Part shown: positions 48,017-58,400 of the stretch, in pieces
How the letters are laid out: every line of letters begins with the position of its first letter
Numbering within the stretch: the first letter of the stretch is position 1
Source: Mycogone perniciosa
Taxonomy: Eukaryota; Ascomycota; Sordariomycetes; Hypocreales; Hypocreaceae
Direction: 5' to 3'
Length of the DNA stretch: 64,000 nucleotides
NCBI GenBank assembly: GCA_025331125.1
Contig: JAOALB010000038.1
Coordinates: 105,482-169,481, forward strand
Position numbers and translations under genes: made by a program
Notes under the pieces: model-generated
What the model saw: the letters and a program-made list of their open reading frames with translations, nothing else
Database searches by the model: none
Told to the model about the DNA's origin: nothing

Positions 48017-48700
48017 TCAAGTGTTGCAATATCGGGTAGGAACCAGTGGGCCAACCTCTCCGGTAATCTTCTCCTCCCAGGCCCGGAGGCAGACCACTCC
48101 TTGATATTCGCGCTCACTCTTGTAGAAGGTGGCACCCATAGCCTTCAGGATCTCGCACCGCTCCTCCATAGTCCGGGCTAGGAGGACCCTTGCTGTGTCA
48201 CCGGGCTCGAGATTATCCAGAGTACCATACATAGGCTGCTCATATTCCGCCACCCAGAGCCCTCCAGCCGGCCCTGCAAGAATACCCACACAAACCCAAT
48301 GTCTCTCCATCGGCGTTGGGCCTGGTTTTATACCATTTTCTAGATCAGATACCATAGCATCATCCTCACCCAATATACCACTTATAAAGCTAAACCTCTG
48401 TCTACTATCAAACCACTTAGCCCCAAGTCGGAGTAGCTGTTGGCAAAACCTATCTTCGGCATCTTGGTCTGGATCGCGTTGTAATGGTGGTTTAACAGGG
48501 TCAAAGCCAAGGAAATCCATGTCGACCCCCGTGGCTCGCTCAAGCACGATCAGTCCGCCGCGCGAGGGCCACCCCCACAGAGACACATGGTCGTGAAATA
48601 CTGTGCGTTCCATAGGAGGCGGGGGCGGTCGAATAGGAAAGCCCAAGGCTTTGCGGCGAGAGGTCGGATCGGGTTTCTGGTCTTGCGGGCGAGTTCGCAT
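48017..48700 (-). CDS. Hypothetical fungal protein
   Basis: 227 residues, one exon, start codon at 48700 (MRTRPQDQKPDPTSRRKALG); a later ATG before ERTVFHDHVSLWGWPSRGG would also serve. Soluble, no signal peptide. Recognisable patches are HDHVSLWGWPSRGGLIVLE, LGAKWFDSRQRFSFISGIL, ERHWVCVGILAGPAGGLWV and EERCEILKAMGATFYKSE. Codon usage and absence of internal stops support a real gene. It resembles uncharacterised short proteins of ascomycetes, often found in accessory regions; no domain is known to me. Confidence 0.75.
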   Translation of the reverse strand: MRTRPQDQKPDPTSRRKALGFPIRPPPPPMERTVFHDHVSLWGWPSRGGLIVLERATGVDMDFLGFDPVKPPLQRDPDQDAEDRFCQQLLRLGAKWFDSRQRFSFISGILGEDDAMVSDLENGIKPGPTPMERHWVCVGILAGPAGGLWVAEYEQPMYGTLDNLEPGDTARVLLARTMEERCEILKAMGATFYKSEREYQGVVCLRAWEEKITGEVGPLVPTRYCNT

Positions 48701-50003
48701 AGTGATGTTGAGATGGGTTTATCACATAGATAAGGATAGCATCAGAAATGCAAAGGGTGATGGTATTGAAAGCATTACCTTGCTATGAAGGAAGAAGAAG
48801 AAGGTGATGATGATGATGAAGAAGAAGAAGAAAAAGAAGCAGAGGAAGACCATCTTAAGTAAGGTAGGTGTCGTTTGGTTACCAAGTACACAAGCAAACA
48901 GAAGGAGGTCACGTGTGACGGCACTTTGCTAAGGGACACCCTTTCGAGGCCTAGCGCCATGCATTCAATGACGCTGTAATGCAACTTTAACACAGTACGA
49001 AGTACGGAGTACTCCGTATGGAGTAACTCAAATACAACAATACTACGAATTTCGTTGCCGCTGATGCTGGTGGCTGGATAAGCCTCTGGTACGATCCCTA
49101 GCTGATTTGTATGTGGAAAATACCGACTCCTAGTCTTGGGGCGTCATTGAAGAGATCACGAACCGCTAGTAATGTCTGAACTGTATCCATAAAAGTGGCC
49201 ATGTGCTTGGGGGGCCAGATGTTGAGATTTGGATTCTAAAATAGTGGCCAACTTGTCAGAGAGAAAAAAATTAATAATACTTGGCTCAGTTGGCTCACTT
49301 TCATAAATTATTCTCGCATTGAGACCCTTTATCGCTCCAGCATATCATTAAGAAACCAAGGGGCATAAGAGTTATGTTATGCAGCGAGATGGCACATTTT
49401 TTTTGCGGAGTATAGGTACATCTTCGTGTCAAGCACTTTCAAGACTCTGTAAGACACGGTGAGACAGTTCTTGCCTTGAATAACCGAATAATCCCTATCA
49501 CTACCCAAAGAGCAATGGCACACTGCATCCCAACTCCAGATTTCCTGAAACCCTCGAGTTAGAGATTTCGGGGCCTGCCGGCTCTCGAAGATGGTAGAAT
49601 CAACCCTACAAAAGCATAGTGGACAGACTCTTGCCCTCGTATTCCCTCGTATTCCCAAAACTGCCCATGGTTCAGAGCTAAGATCATAAATAGTCTTCTT
49701 GTTTACGTCCTGCTTGACTAATATGTAATACTAGGTCTTAAAACGACCAAAAGCAACAAAACGAGAAGAGAGCACAATAATCCATAGGTACGCATTTGCA
49801 CATGAAATGTTTTCACCGGTCTCATTTTCTCAGAGTACGAGGTTTGCTGTGGCGTTTGCGGGGCGCAGGTGCGGTACGGATTAGTCGTAGGGCCTGTATC
49901 GGTATATATATCCATACACGACCACCACTTCCAGGACTTCGCAAACTGCAAACCATGACCTACGAACAATCCCCAGATACAAGGACTCTTTGCATACAGC
50001 ATC
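48701..50003. other. Intergenic with microsatellite and palindrome
   Basis: Contains GAA/GAT triplet repeats at 48787-48845 and the palindromic motif cluster at 48996-49025 listed separately. No gene seen; the minus frames at 49377-49658 and 49718-50119 lack gene-like features. Confidence 0.55.
48996..49025. repeat. Motif cluster containing a perfect 16-bp palindrome
   Basis: Four overlapping copies of the 9-bp motif in series: TACGAAGTA (48996), TACGGAGTA (49003), TACTCCGTA (49010) and the variant TATGGAGTA (49017). The two middle copies form the palindrome TACGGAGTACTCCGTA at 49003-49018. Confidence 0.9.
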
Positions 50004-51281
50004 ATGCCTAGACCATGGTATCCCAGCTCACGCTCCTCGCACATGCTAGAGGAGGAATCAGAACCGCAATACTTTCTCGAACTCATCAAGTCTTTGCCAC
50101 GACCGTACCACGACCCCAAAATCGAATTGCAGATCCAACTCTACGAGCAATACAGTCTCATCGAGGACATCAGGACGTGGTTTGAGATGCCAGTAATTAA
50201 TGAAGTAATTCTCAAAGGCCTTGGAGTTGTGCGTGGAGCTATCTTTGATGTTGACGAGGAGCAACCAGTCGACTTTGAGCCTCGATTTTTCGAGATTGGC
50301 TCATCCTCCAAGGCAGCGGAATACATAAATCGCTTTGAGAAGGAAGGCAGTAAGTGGCCTGAGGTTTACCAGAGGTCGCGCCAGAGGTTGCGCCAGAGGT
50401 TGTTCCAAATTCGAATCGACGATCTAATGATTTTCTTGCACCTATGCCTCGCTATATTGAAATCGGAGCTTTTATTCAGGCCTATTCAAGAATAATAGAC
50501 GGGAGAATTAACCACGAAAGTCAAGGGCATTTCCTTGGAGGTAAAAATCCACACTGGGCTCAAAATTAGTACGTATTTATGTTGTGGGCGATTTTATTTA
50601 GTGATGATTAACATTGCTTTATTTCAGTCCTCCTCCAACCGCCCGGTTGGGATATCTTCATCACGTTGGGCTAATAACACTCGATAAAGACCAACAATTC
50701 AAATTGGAGGGTGCTTATACATACGGATCCAAGGATAACCCAACTGTGTCGCACAATATTGCATTAATGAGGGATACATTCGAACCTGGCGATGAGGTTC
50801 GACGGAGCGAACTGTTCTTGGCGACTCTCTTGACGATGTACAATTTGGAGCGGAGCATTTTCCGGGGCAAACATTATACATTTCCCGTGAGACTTGATCT
50901 GAACCCTCTTTTCCATGATACAGTTTCTAACATTCAGACTAGCTTCTACTTTTCAGCTTTCATTCGGGAGGCGGCCGTATTCTCCAGATACACCCCGAGC
51001 ACGGAAAGCTATATGTCCGTTTTTCTCGTCCGCTCGACTTTGTCAGCAGAGACGGTAAGGTTCCACCAGATGGACGACTTTTAACTCGGTGGCTTTTGGC
51101 ACGGCCTGTTGGCGACACGAGCTTCCCCAAAATTCGCGACGAAGATTCTGCTTGGATGAAGGAGGAGGAGGATCGCCGGAACAAAGATCCTGGAGCTGCT
51201 TCGTCTTTGGCGGTCGAGCCACCAGCCAGCATACCACTTGTAATGAGCGCGGCGAGGCGTGGGATTTGCGAAGTCGAGTGA
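50004..51281 (+). CDS. Uncharacterised fungal protein, four exons
   Basis: Exons 50004-50349, 50397-50568, 50628-50886 and 50943-51281, introns 47, 59 and 56 nt, all phases consistent, 371 residues. The model rests on donors GTAAGT, GTACGT and GTGAGA and acceptors GCGCCAG, TTTCAG and GACTAG. It restores a continuous protein: ...PRYIEIGAFIQAYSRII, WAQNYPPPTARLGYLHHVGL, YTFPLLLFSFHSGGGRILQI and HGKLYVRFSRPLDFVSRDGK, ending MSAARRGICEVE. The block FSFHSGGGRILQIHPEHGKL resembles a conserved segment in uncharacterised ascomycete proteins. Soluble, no signal peptide. The first intron ends in a 12-bp tandem repeat giving three in-frame acceptors. Function unknown. Confidence 0.75.
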
Positions 51282-52942
51282 TATGTTGTGGACTTGTCGT
51301 GGTACATGCTTGCATGCTCAATTGGAGCTGGAAACTTCTGGGTGTTGGTTTATGTCGAAGATTTCCGTTTAGCGTTTACTTCTCCGTTCAATTCTTACAT
51401 AGGCTGCTCAACAATGATAATTGATTGCCAGGCGCCTAGGCCAACGTTTATGGTTTGAGTCCTGCTTAGACGAGATGGGCCGTCTTCTGCGGGTCTCGTT
51501 ACTTGACCGATTTCCTTGATTCCTCAAAGCCACCTAAACATCCGCGGCTGTTCGCGGTATATGCGACCGAAGTGCCTATGCCTTGTTGGGCAATAGGCCT
51601 GTGTCAGGCAGATCAGAACTGCCAGCCATATGTCACATGCTTAGCAAGACGCCGGGACCGCCCCCAAGAGGCAGACAAATGGGACTGGACTATGGAATGA
51701 TGAGCTGGCAAGACTGGTTTGAGGGGTAATCAATATTGCGACGTTGGATTTAAGCTCTCCTAGTCGGACGGCCTGAGATAAGGTGTCCATCCCCGCATTA
51801 TTGCCTATAATGTATCCAATTGGAAGCAATAGTTGAGCCAGTGCTGGAACGATTGGACAAGATACAGTTACTGTCTTGGATTATGTTGATGCCAAGGACC
51901 TTGTGGCGGTTAGTAGACGCCCTGTGCCCTACATATTATGCTTCAATTGGCGGAGTTAAACTGGGATTACATCAAGTCATTTCTCGGCCCAGATTCAGTA
52001 TCTTCAGGGCGGAAAGTGTCCATCTCGGACTGCGCCACATCCGTCGGTCAGGCTCTGACCTGCTGCGGAAGATTGTGAGATGATCCTATTGGAGTGTCAA
52101 TTGTGACAGATCAGTTTATTGGTCTGACTGCCAACGGAACCTACCTTGCCGTGTGTACGGAGTAGAGGTACATAGCTAGGCATTGCATTAACTTGATGGA
52201 CGGATAAGGCTGGGCCTTATGCAGCACTAAGGTGAAGTATACAGAGTATATATAAAATACCGATAACCGAATAAGGCCAATAAGCCCTAAACATGTCTTA
52301 CATTGTGGGTACTAATTACCTATTAGAGTAAAAGAGTCTAACTCCAACGACGAGTGTTAGGAGCCTCCAAACACAGTTTCTAACTATACGCACACATTTA
52401 AGCCCAATCAGGCTTAAGTCACTCGCTAGCTATTTTTACCTATAAAGATACATCCAAGTCACTTTTTCAAGTTTAAGCTATGTAGAGGTTTACCTAGCTA
52501 TAGAAATTATTAAGACGTAGGGGCAGCTGTCAGGACCAGTTAGTCCGGAAGGTCCGGAAGGTCCGGAAAGTCTAGAAGACCTAGACAATTGCATATAATA
52601 GCAGCCGGGCCCCGAGGCAGAGAGACCTGAGGGATCAATGAAATCCAACCGCGGCACCTACCTGCTAGTTCGAATCTATCTGTTTGATATTCTAGTTATT
52701 TGCTGCGAGACTTCGTCACTCTTCCTTAGGGTCGCCGCTCCCTTCGCCCGATCCGTCTGACCCTTATCGTTTAGCAGCAGCTTACCCTTTTATAACCACT
52801 TTATATAGAAGATTTTTAGCCCTATACCTAGCAATTGCCTTAAATAACAGACAATTTATAATATTAAATTTCAGTACTACTAAAGTTATTAAAATAATAT
52901 TAATAAATATGTTTTTATCTATAATAAATCGATTTTTATAAC
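51282..52942. other. Intergenic grading into an AT-rich repeat region
   Basis: 51.3-52.1 kb has mixed composition with no credible gene; one TACGGAGTA lies at 52156. From 52.2 kb it is AT-rich with a GC-rich island at 52520-52760. The island begins near TGTCAGGACC (52528), a start resembling LTRs of fungal gypsy elements, followed by tandem GGTCCGGAA units. Likely eroded transposon sequence, possibly RIP-mutated. Confidence 0.45.
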
Positions 52943-54005
52943 TGTTATAATAATCTATATAAAAGCATATCCTTCCCTTTCTTTTCCTTTCCTTCCCCTT
53001 TCATTCATCCATTATCCTTTTTCCACCCTATTGTATATCATATAGTAGCAATTTCATGATTCCGATTGTGTAACCAGCTTCCGCTGCTAGATACAGCCAA
53101 ACGTAACCAACCAACCAAGCAAGCTGCAGCCAGACCTATCTACAATCGACTAAGCCGTCCCTTTCATTAGGCCCAAACGGCAGCTTCAATCCGGCTCGAT
53201 CAGACCTGCCGGATAACGCGTTTCCTTGCTTCCTTCGCGTTTGGCGTTATTTCTTTCCTTCGATTCGACCGACTTCGTAATGGGCCTATTCGATCAGCGC
53301 GATCAGCTCGAACAACAGTGGGCCTGGCAGCTTTATCAGCAAGATCTGCAGCGCCGAACCTGTAGATTATGCCGTCAGACCTTCCCGTCACGAAATCAGC
53401 TCTTTCTTTATCTTCAATCGCGCTGCCCAGCTGGCCCGATCGAATTTAAGCCCCTTAGCTATTTAAGCCGGATCTAACGCTTCGAACAACGCGGCTCTAT
53501 TCGACCTAGCCGACCCAAACAACGCGGCCCCGTTCAACGCAGCCCTATTTACCAGGTTCCACCAGGTCAGACAGAACAACGCTGCTTGGTTAGACCTAGC
53601 CGACTTAGAAAATGCAGGTTTAAATAACGCGGCTCCAAACAACACGGCTCTGAAAAATGCTGTTCCGTTCAACCAAGCCAACTCAAGCAACGTGTTCCTG
53701 GAAGCCGGCCACTAAGTCATCATAATCGACAGCGCCTAGATAGCCTAGCCCAATAGTAAGCCGGCTATATATAGCAGCATATCGATTAATATAGCTTCAA
53801 ACCATTTATGTGGCTATTAGATAAGGCTGTTAGATATTATTTTGTTCAGGTTTATTAGTGGCGTAGGGATAACCCGAGGTCGGGTTAGTTTTCTTTTTCA
53901 GGGGGGGGGGCATTTGATATACATAAAAGTGTATCCTTCTCTTTCCTTTCCTTTCCATCCCTCTCTATCCTCTATTTTCGACTCCTTCCAGTATATCGTA
54001 TATCA
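52943..54005 (+). mobile_element. Candidate short-LTR (TRIM / TR-GAG-like) retroelement
   Basis: Two similar direct repeats flank about 870 bp of less AT-rich sequence: 52943-53040 (CTATATAAAAGCATATCC, CTTTCC-rich middle, TATATCA end) and 53915-54005 (ATACATAAAAGTGTATCC, CTTTCC-rich middle, TATATCA end). A G10 tract right before the second repeat (53901-53910) looks like a polypurine tract. Inside, an ORF from 53280 encodes MGLFDQRDQLEQQ and a Cys-rich motif CRLCRQTFPSRNQLF reminiscent of gag-like retroelement proteins; the region after it has degenerate repeats of AACAACGCGGCTC. No reverse transcriptase is seen. Repeats of about 95 bp are too short for a usual LTR, and I could not find matching target-site duplications. 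Confidence 0.45.
53280..53477 (+). CDS. Gag-like ORF inside the candidate retroelement
   Basis: 65 codons from the ATG at 53280 to TAA at 53475. Gln-rich helix (RDQLEQQWAWQLYQQDLQRR), then a zinc-finger-like CRLCRQTFPSRNQLFLYL in which the first expected His is Tyr. A frame change would join it to the NNAALF-type repeats at 53480-53715. Possibly a decayed gag protein. Confidence 0.35.
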   Translation: MGLFDQRDQLEQQWAWQLYQQDLQRRTCRLCRQTFPSRNQLFLYLQSRCPAGPIEFKPLSYLSRI

Positions 54006-54036
54006 TAAAGTATAATGAACCGTTCTAACGTCACGC

Positions 54037-54096
54037 CAATAGGCAAAAGAATAGGCTAATAATTGAATTTATAGCAATTATTATAACGGTACTAAC
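54037..54096 (+). repeat. Dispersed AT-rich repeat, copy A
   Basis: Shares AAAAGAATAGGCT and TATAGCAATTATTATAA with 54383-54440, and TAGCAATTA...ACGGTAC with about 5000-5022 next to the PKS. Probably a fragment of one transposon family. Confidence 0.6.
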
Positions 54097-54375
54097 TGTA
54101 TATGAGGGAAACGTGCTCGGACAATAACACGATGTCCCTCTTTTTTAAGGCTTATCCATAAGCCTAAAGTAACGACTAGATAAGGTAAACAATGTTTTAT
54201 GTTTTAGGTCTATACAGTTTTTCTATCCCCTAAGTGTATACAATTATACCTGCCCAAGTACTGCTGTATAGCGGGCTTATTAAAGGTGGAGGTTTATAAA
54301 TCGCGTATTAGAAGTATAATTTAAACCTAAGGCCACTAGCTATATACAATTATTTTATAATAAACTATTATACTA

Positions 54376-54662
54376 TTATATTAATAGATAAAAGAATAGG
54401 CTCATAACTGTGTTCATAGCAATTATTATAATAGTGTTTAATATACATAAATGAAATCTATATATAATCACTGACGTCCCAGTAAGCGTCACTCTAATTA
54501 CTGCGATAGTATAGTAATTGAGTAAGTGATTATATTTCTTCGTGTAGTAAGCGTTTAAGAGATCACTTTTAGCGCGGTGATTACTTCCTGATAATTGGTC
54601 GGTGCAACCGATATTCTCCCGTGTCCTCGTGACCTGGTCTTCGACGCAGTCGGGTCGTGACA
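54376..54662 (-). mobile_element. Possible solo-LTR remnant
   Basis: On the minus strand a sequence beginning TGTCACGACCCGACTGCG at 54662 resembles the start of fungal gypsy LTRs. The other end is not defined; the stretch to about 54376 is AT-rich and degenerate. Confidence 0.3.
54383..54440 (+). repeat. Dispersed AT-rich repeat, copy B
   Basis: Direct repeat of 54037-54096 with scattered, mainly transition, differences (for example AACGGTAC versus AATAGTGT). The pattern would suit RIP-type C-to-T mutation, though the sample is too small to prove it. Confidence 0.6.
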
Positions 54663-55461
54663 AGTATCTACTACTATTATATCACAACCAAATAGCCGCT
54701 ATCTGAGTTGCAAGCTTAACCATAGATTCCAGAAAGTCAGAGATCATTTAATATCGCCTGTACAGCAGGCAGGTCCCTGATGTTTCTCAATAAGGTGCGG
54801 TGAAATCTGCCCCTTTGAGTCGTTCACTGTCATACCCCCCCCTTATTCCCTCGGTCACGAATGCCACTGCCCGACTAGTGAATTATAATGCATAGTGACA
54901 AGCGTTCGTGGTACGAGTGTTAGTCACAGGTTCGCACTTGGGGTGTACACCTTCAGATCAATGTTCATGATCTATCATCTACTAAAGTTGTAAAGAACCA
55001 CAGCAGGCCAACACGAATGAGCACCAAGTGTCAAATTGACCGTTAGATATAAGCAAGTACAAAAAAATTAACAATTGAAGTGAAACTACCTAAACTACCT
55101 TACTGACATGCTCAGCTATGCTAAGCTGGCTTTGAACGTTGCTCTTGATAAAATGCATTGCGTTTCCCCGCCCTGGGTATGTTTTGTTAGAAAGAAAATC
55201 TGTTCATCTTTGGATGCCCTGTATTCATATCCGTATCCCAAACGCCATAAAACATCAAGTTCCTCGTTTCAACACATTATCATCCAAGTAAGGGGTAAAG
55301 AGGAGAAGTAAGAATGAATAATAATAGTAGTAATGATCCAACGCCTTCGATGGGATCCAAAATGTGTTGTATGTAAGACCCAATGCTGTAACTTCATTCT
55401 TCAAACACGATTGAAAGAAAAATGGAAAAGACAATTAAAGTGGAGAAGTCTTTTGATACAT
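54663..55461. other. Intergenic
   Basis: Right edge of the AT-rich block and the 3' region of the arrestin gene. Small open frames here (for example 55108-55311) have no support. Confidence 0.55.
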
Positions 55462-58400
55462 TCAATCCCGGGGTCGAGCTGCTCGAGCTGCGGCAGTTCG
55501 GTGAAGAAGGGCACTGATGTTAAGGTCGACGGGTGGCCGGGGAATTTCCACGCTTCTGCTAGGCATCCTCCTGCCACCGGGAGTCCTTGGATGAGCCACA
55601 TTCACGCGACCGTTTCGGTCCAGAATCCTCGCTGGCGAATCATCGCCATCAGAGCTGGAGTCCTCTTCATTGCCCAGTCCGTACTCGGCCAACCTTGCGA
55701 AATAGTCTGCAAGGCCATCGACGCTGGGCGTACCAATAACGGCTTCGTACTGCGGGGGGGGGCTCATGATTGGTGGAATCGGAACACCTATGTCGTCGAT
55801 GATAATAGGAGCTGGAGGCGGAGCGGTGTCATCATCAAAGGCGGGTGGGCTGAAGCTCGGCGCTCTTAGAAGATGGATAGGACGAGAGGCCTCGCCGGGC
55901 ATGCTTGATCTCTCTGGAGACCATATCGGGCTCTGTTGCCCAGTGGCTGGGCTCATTGCTTGGTGAGATAAGTGAGCTGCCTGCGGGTGAGCTGGCATAC
56001 TGTCCACGATGCCATCAGGATCTGGAAGTGTGCCAGTCGAGGAAGAAGGTGAAGTTTCCATGGCAATAGTGGCTGAATCGGGGCAGCCGCAAGCTGATTG
56101 ATACGGGGCAGGTCGAGCCATAAGACCCGAATAGGCGGGCAGGTACGTGTTGGCCTGCGTGGCCCGGCAGTTCAGAATAGTGAGTGGAGAGTCGATGCTA
56201 ATTTCGAAGTGCCGGCGCTTAGTGCCATTGGGATCGTCCGAATCTAGACGACTAATTCGCAAGACAACCTGCCATTCGTGAGTACATATGTACGTGAAAG
56301 TAGCAATGACTATCGTGTAAATGACACGTACCTTGATCCAGTGGAAGACATTGACATTCTTCCAGCTGCAGTCAGGATGCAGCTTGAGAGCCTTGTTCTT
56401 GGCCATCATCTCACACGTTGGAATCTGCACGTTGGCCTCAATCTCCGTGGAGCCCCACATGCTCTCAAGTCCCAAGTCCAGGTCACCCAGAAGATTGTCG
56501 CTTGGAGGCGGCAGTGGCTCTGGCGCTCTCTTTCGTCTCGAAGCATCTGTGGCTCGTCTTCGGGAGGCTACCTCCCTGGTCTCACGCCTCTGTGCCGGAG
56601 TGGGTTCGCCTCCACGAATGGTGGTTAAGTCCGACGACGCCCAGGCTGGGTCGAGATCTTTTCCGGCAGCCTTTTCAAGGAGTAGAATTTTTCGTCCGGG
56701 GTCTTTTCTTGTGACACGCCTATCATTTGTCCAATACTCGACGGACTCGGTGATGTACACCTTGAGCTTATGGACCTGGACCTTAGCCAGAGGGGTAAGC
56801 TTGAAGGCGATGGGAATCTTGGCTCCAATGGGGAAACTCTTCCCGGATACCATGATGTCGTAGTGTAACTGGTCCTCCCACTGTCTGCTGATAGAAATGG
56901 GCTCAGACATCTCGAGAGACATTTGGTCTGGTAGCCGGATAATGGGAACTTCTTTCATGCCGTGGAGATTTGGCTTGAAGGCACCGGCACGGTCAACGGT
57001 CGCGTGGAGTTCCCATTTTACGGAACCGAACTGCAATTTGGTGGTCTCGAGCTGGTGGTGGTCGATGGGTAGTTCAAATGAGTAATCATACGTGCCGGGA
57101 TAAAAGACCTTGAAGCCCTTTGCCTGGGTGAGGGTGGTACCGCCACTTTCTCCTTTGCCAAAGCTACGAGACTGGACATTCTGCAAGGAGAGTCGCTTGA
57201 GCTCCTTGGATGTCAAGTTATTCCGATGTGAGGATGACAGTGGCAGTTGAACGGAATGCGAGGGTGCAGCCAAGTGCGTATTGCTTGAGTTTGCAGAGTC
57301 GTTCTTCAGCTTGTACGTGCACTGATTTCCATACTCGGACTCCCAGCCATCATTGAGGGCATTGAAAAATGTCAAGACCTGCGTCCTCAGACTCTCCTCC
57401 TCGTAGAAATCTTGCTTCAGCGGTGGGATGCCCTCTGGCCATTCCGTCCGTGCTCGGCCCACCAGCTTCAGCTGGATCGCCTTGATCTTGACGTTCTTGC
57501 TGATCATCAGCTGGAGCTTGCCTCTCAACAGCGCGGTGCCGCCTCGGCCCCCTTGGCGACGATGACCATTATGATCAAAACCAGATAGGAAGAGATTTGG
57601 TTCGGCTAGAAGGATAGAGCAGGCGACACCACTCCCCGTGGCAACGGGTTTGGGGACTTCGGTTACAATGGCGCTGACGGCCGATTTGGCGCTGCGGACG
57701 GAAGCGAAACTGTTGCGATTGCTAGTAAGGTGATGGACGCTCGAAGGCATCGGGGCCCCTCTGAGGGTAGCCATGGTATTGGGAGGATAGTATCGCGAAG
57801 ATTGATGACGGGGCAGGTGATGGTTGCTGCGGCGACTGCTGCTGCTGTCTCTCTGCCTGTTCCTTTCCGCGCCTCCTTCTCGGTTGCTCTCTCGGTTTCT
57901 TTCCGGATCTCTTTCTTTTGGTCGTTCTCTTTCCCTTTCCCTCTCCTGGTCGCCTTCCTTGGACCTCTCCCTTTGTCTGTCCCTATCCCTATCCCTATCT
58001 CTTTCTGTTTCCCTTTCTCTGTCTCGGTTCCTCTCACCTTCTCGTTCTCGTTCCCGTTCTCTATCCCTACGCCTCTGGTCGCCCTCACGGTTGCGTTTGT
58101 GACCAGGGTCGTGATCTTTGGCCGAAGTCTGTTGATGGTGCCGGCTCCTGCGTAGTGTATCTCCTTCCTCTTGCTGTGGACGGCTGCGACGGGAAGTGGA
58201 CTCTGAGCGGTCGTTTTCGGTGGCTGGCAGAGCTTGGACGCCGACTGGAAAGGTATGTCGTTGGGGAAGGTCAACGGTAGACAAGGCGTTACTCGACGAC
58301 AATGATTGGAACAAGCTGGTCAGGGCCAGGCGGACAGGCGCGTCAGACCTGCGGCTGTGGGTCAAGGCAGCGAGACTGGATCTCCTAGTGGCGTTGCTGC

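Noticed and set aside
50350..50440. Apparent frameshift between WPEVYQRS and the EVAPEVVPN frame
   Set aside because: A consensus GTAAGT donor and a CAG acceptor 47 nt away restore the frame exactly, so an intron is the better explanation.
50887..51084. Reading through 50887 to a stop at 51084 as the natural C-terminus
   Set aside because: A GTGAGA...GACTAG intron of 56 nt gives a longer, better protein ending at 51281 with consistent phase.
52666..52680. GTTCGAATC box resembling a tRNA B-box, hinting at a SINE or tRNA
   Set aside because: No matching A-box at the right distance and no cloverleaf can be folded.
57730..58155. Long plus-strand open frames opposite the arrestin RE/RD tract
   Set aside because: They are antisense shadows of a low-complexity purine-rich coding region (Leu/Ser/Phe-rich translation).
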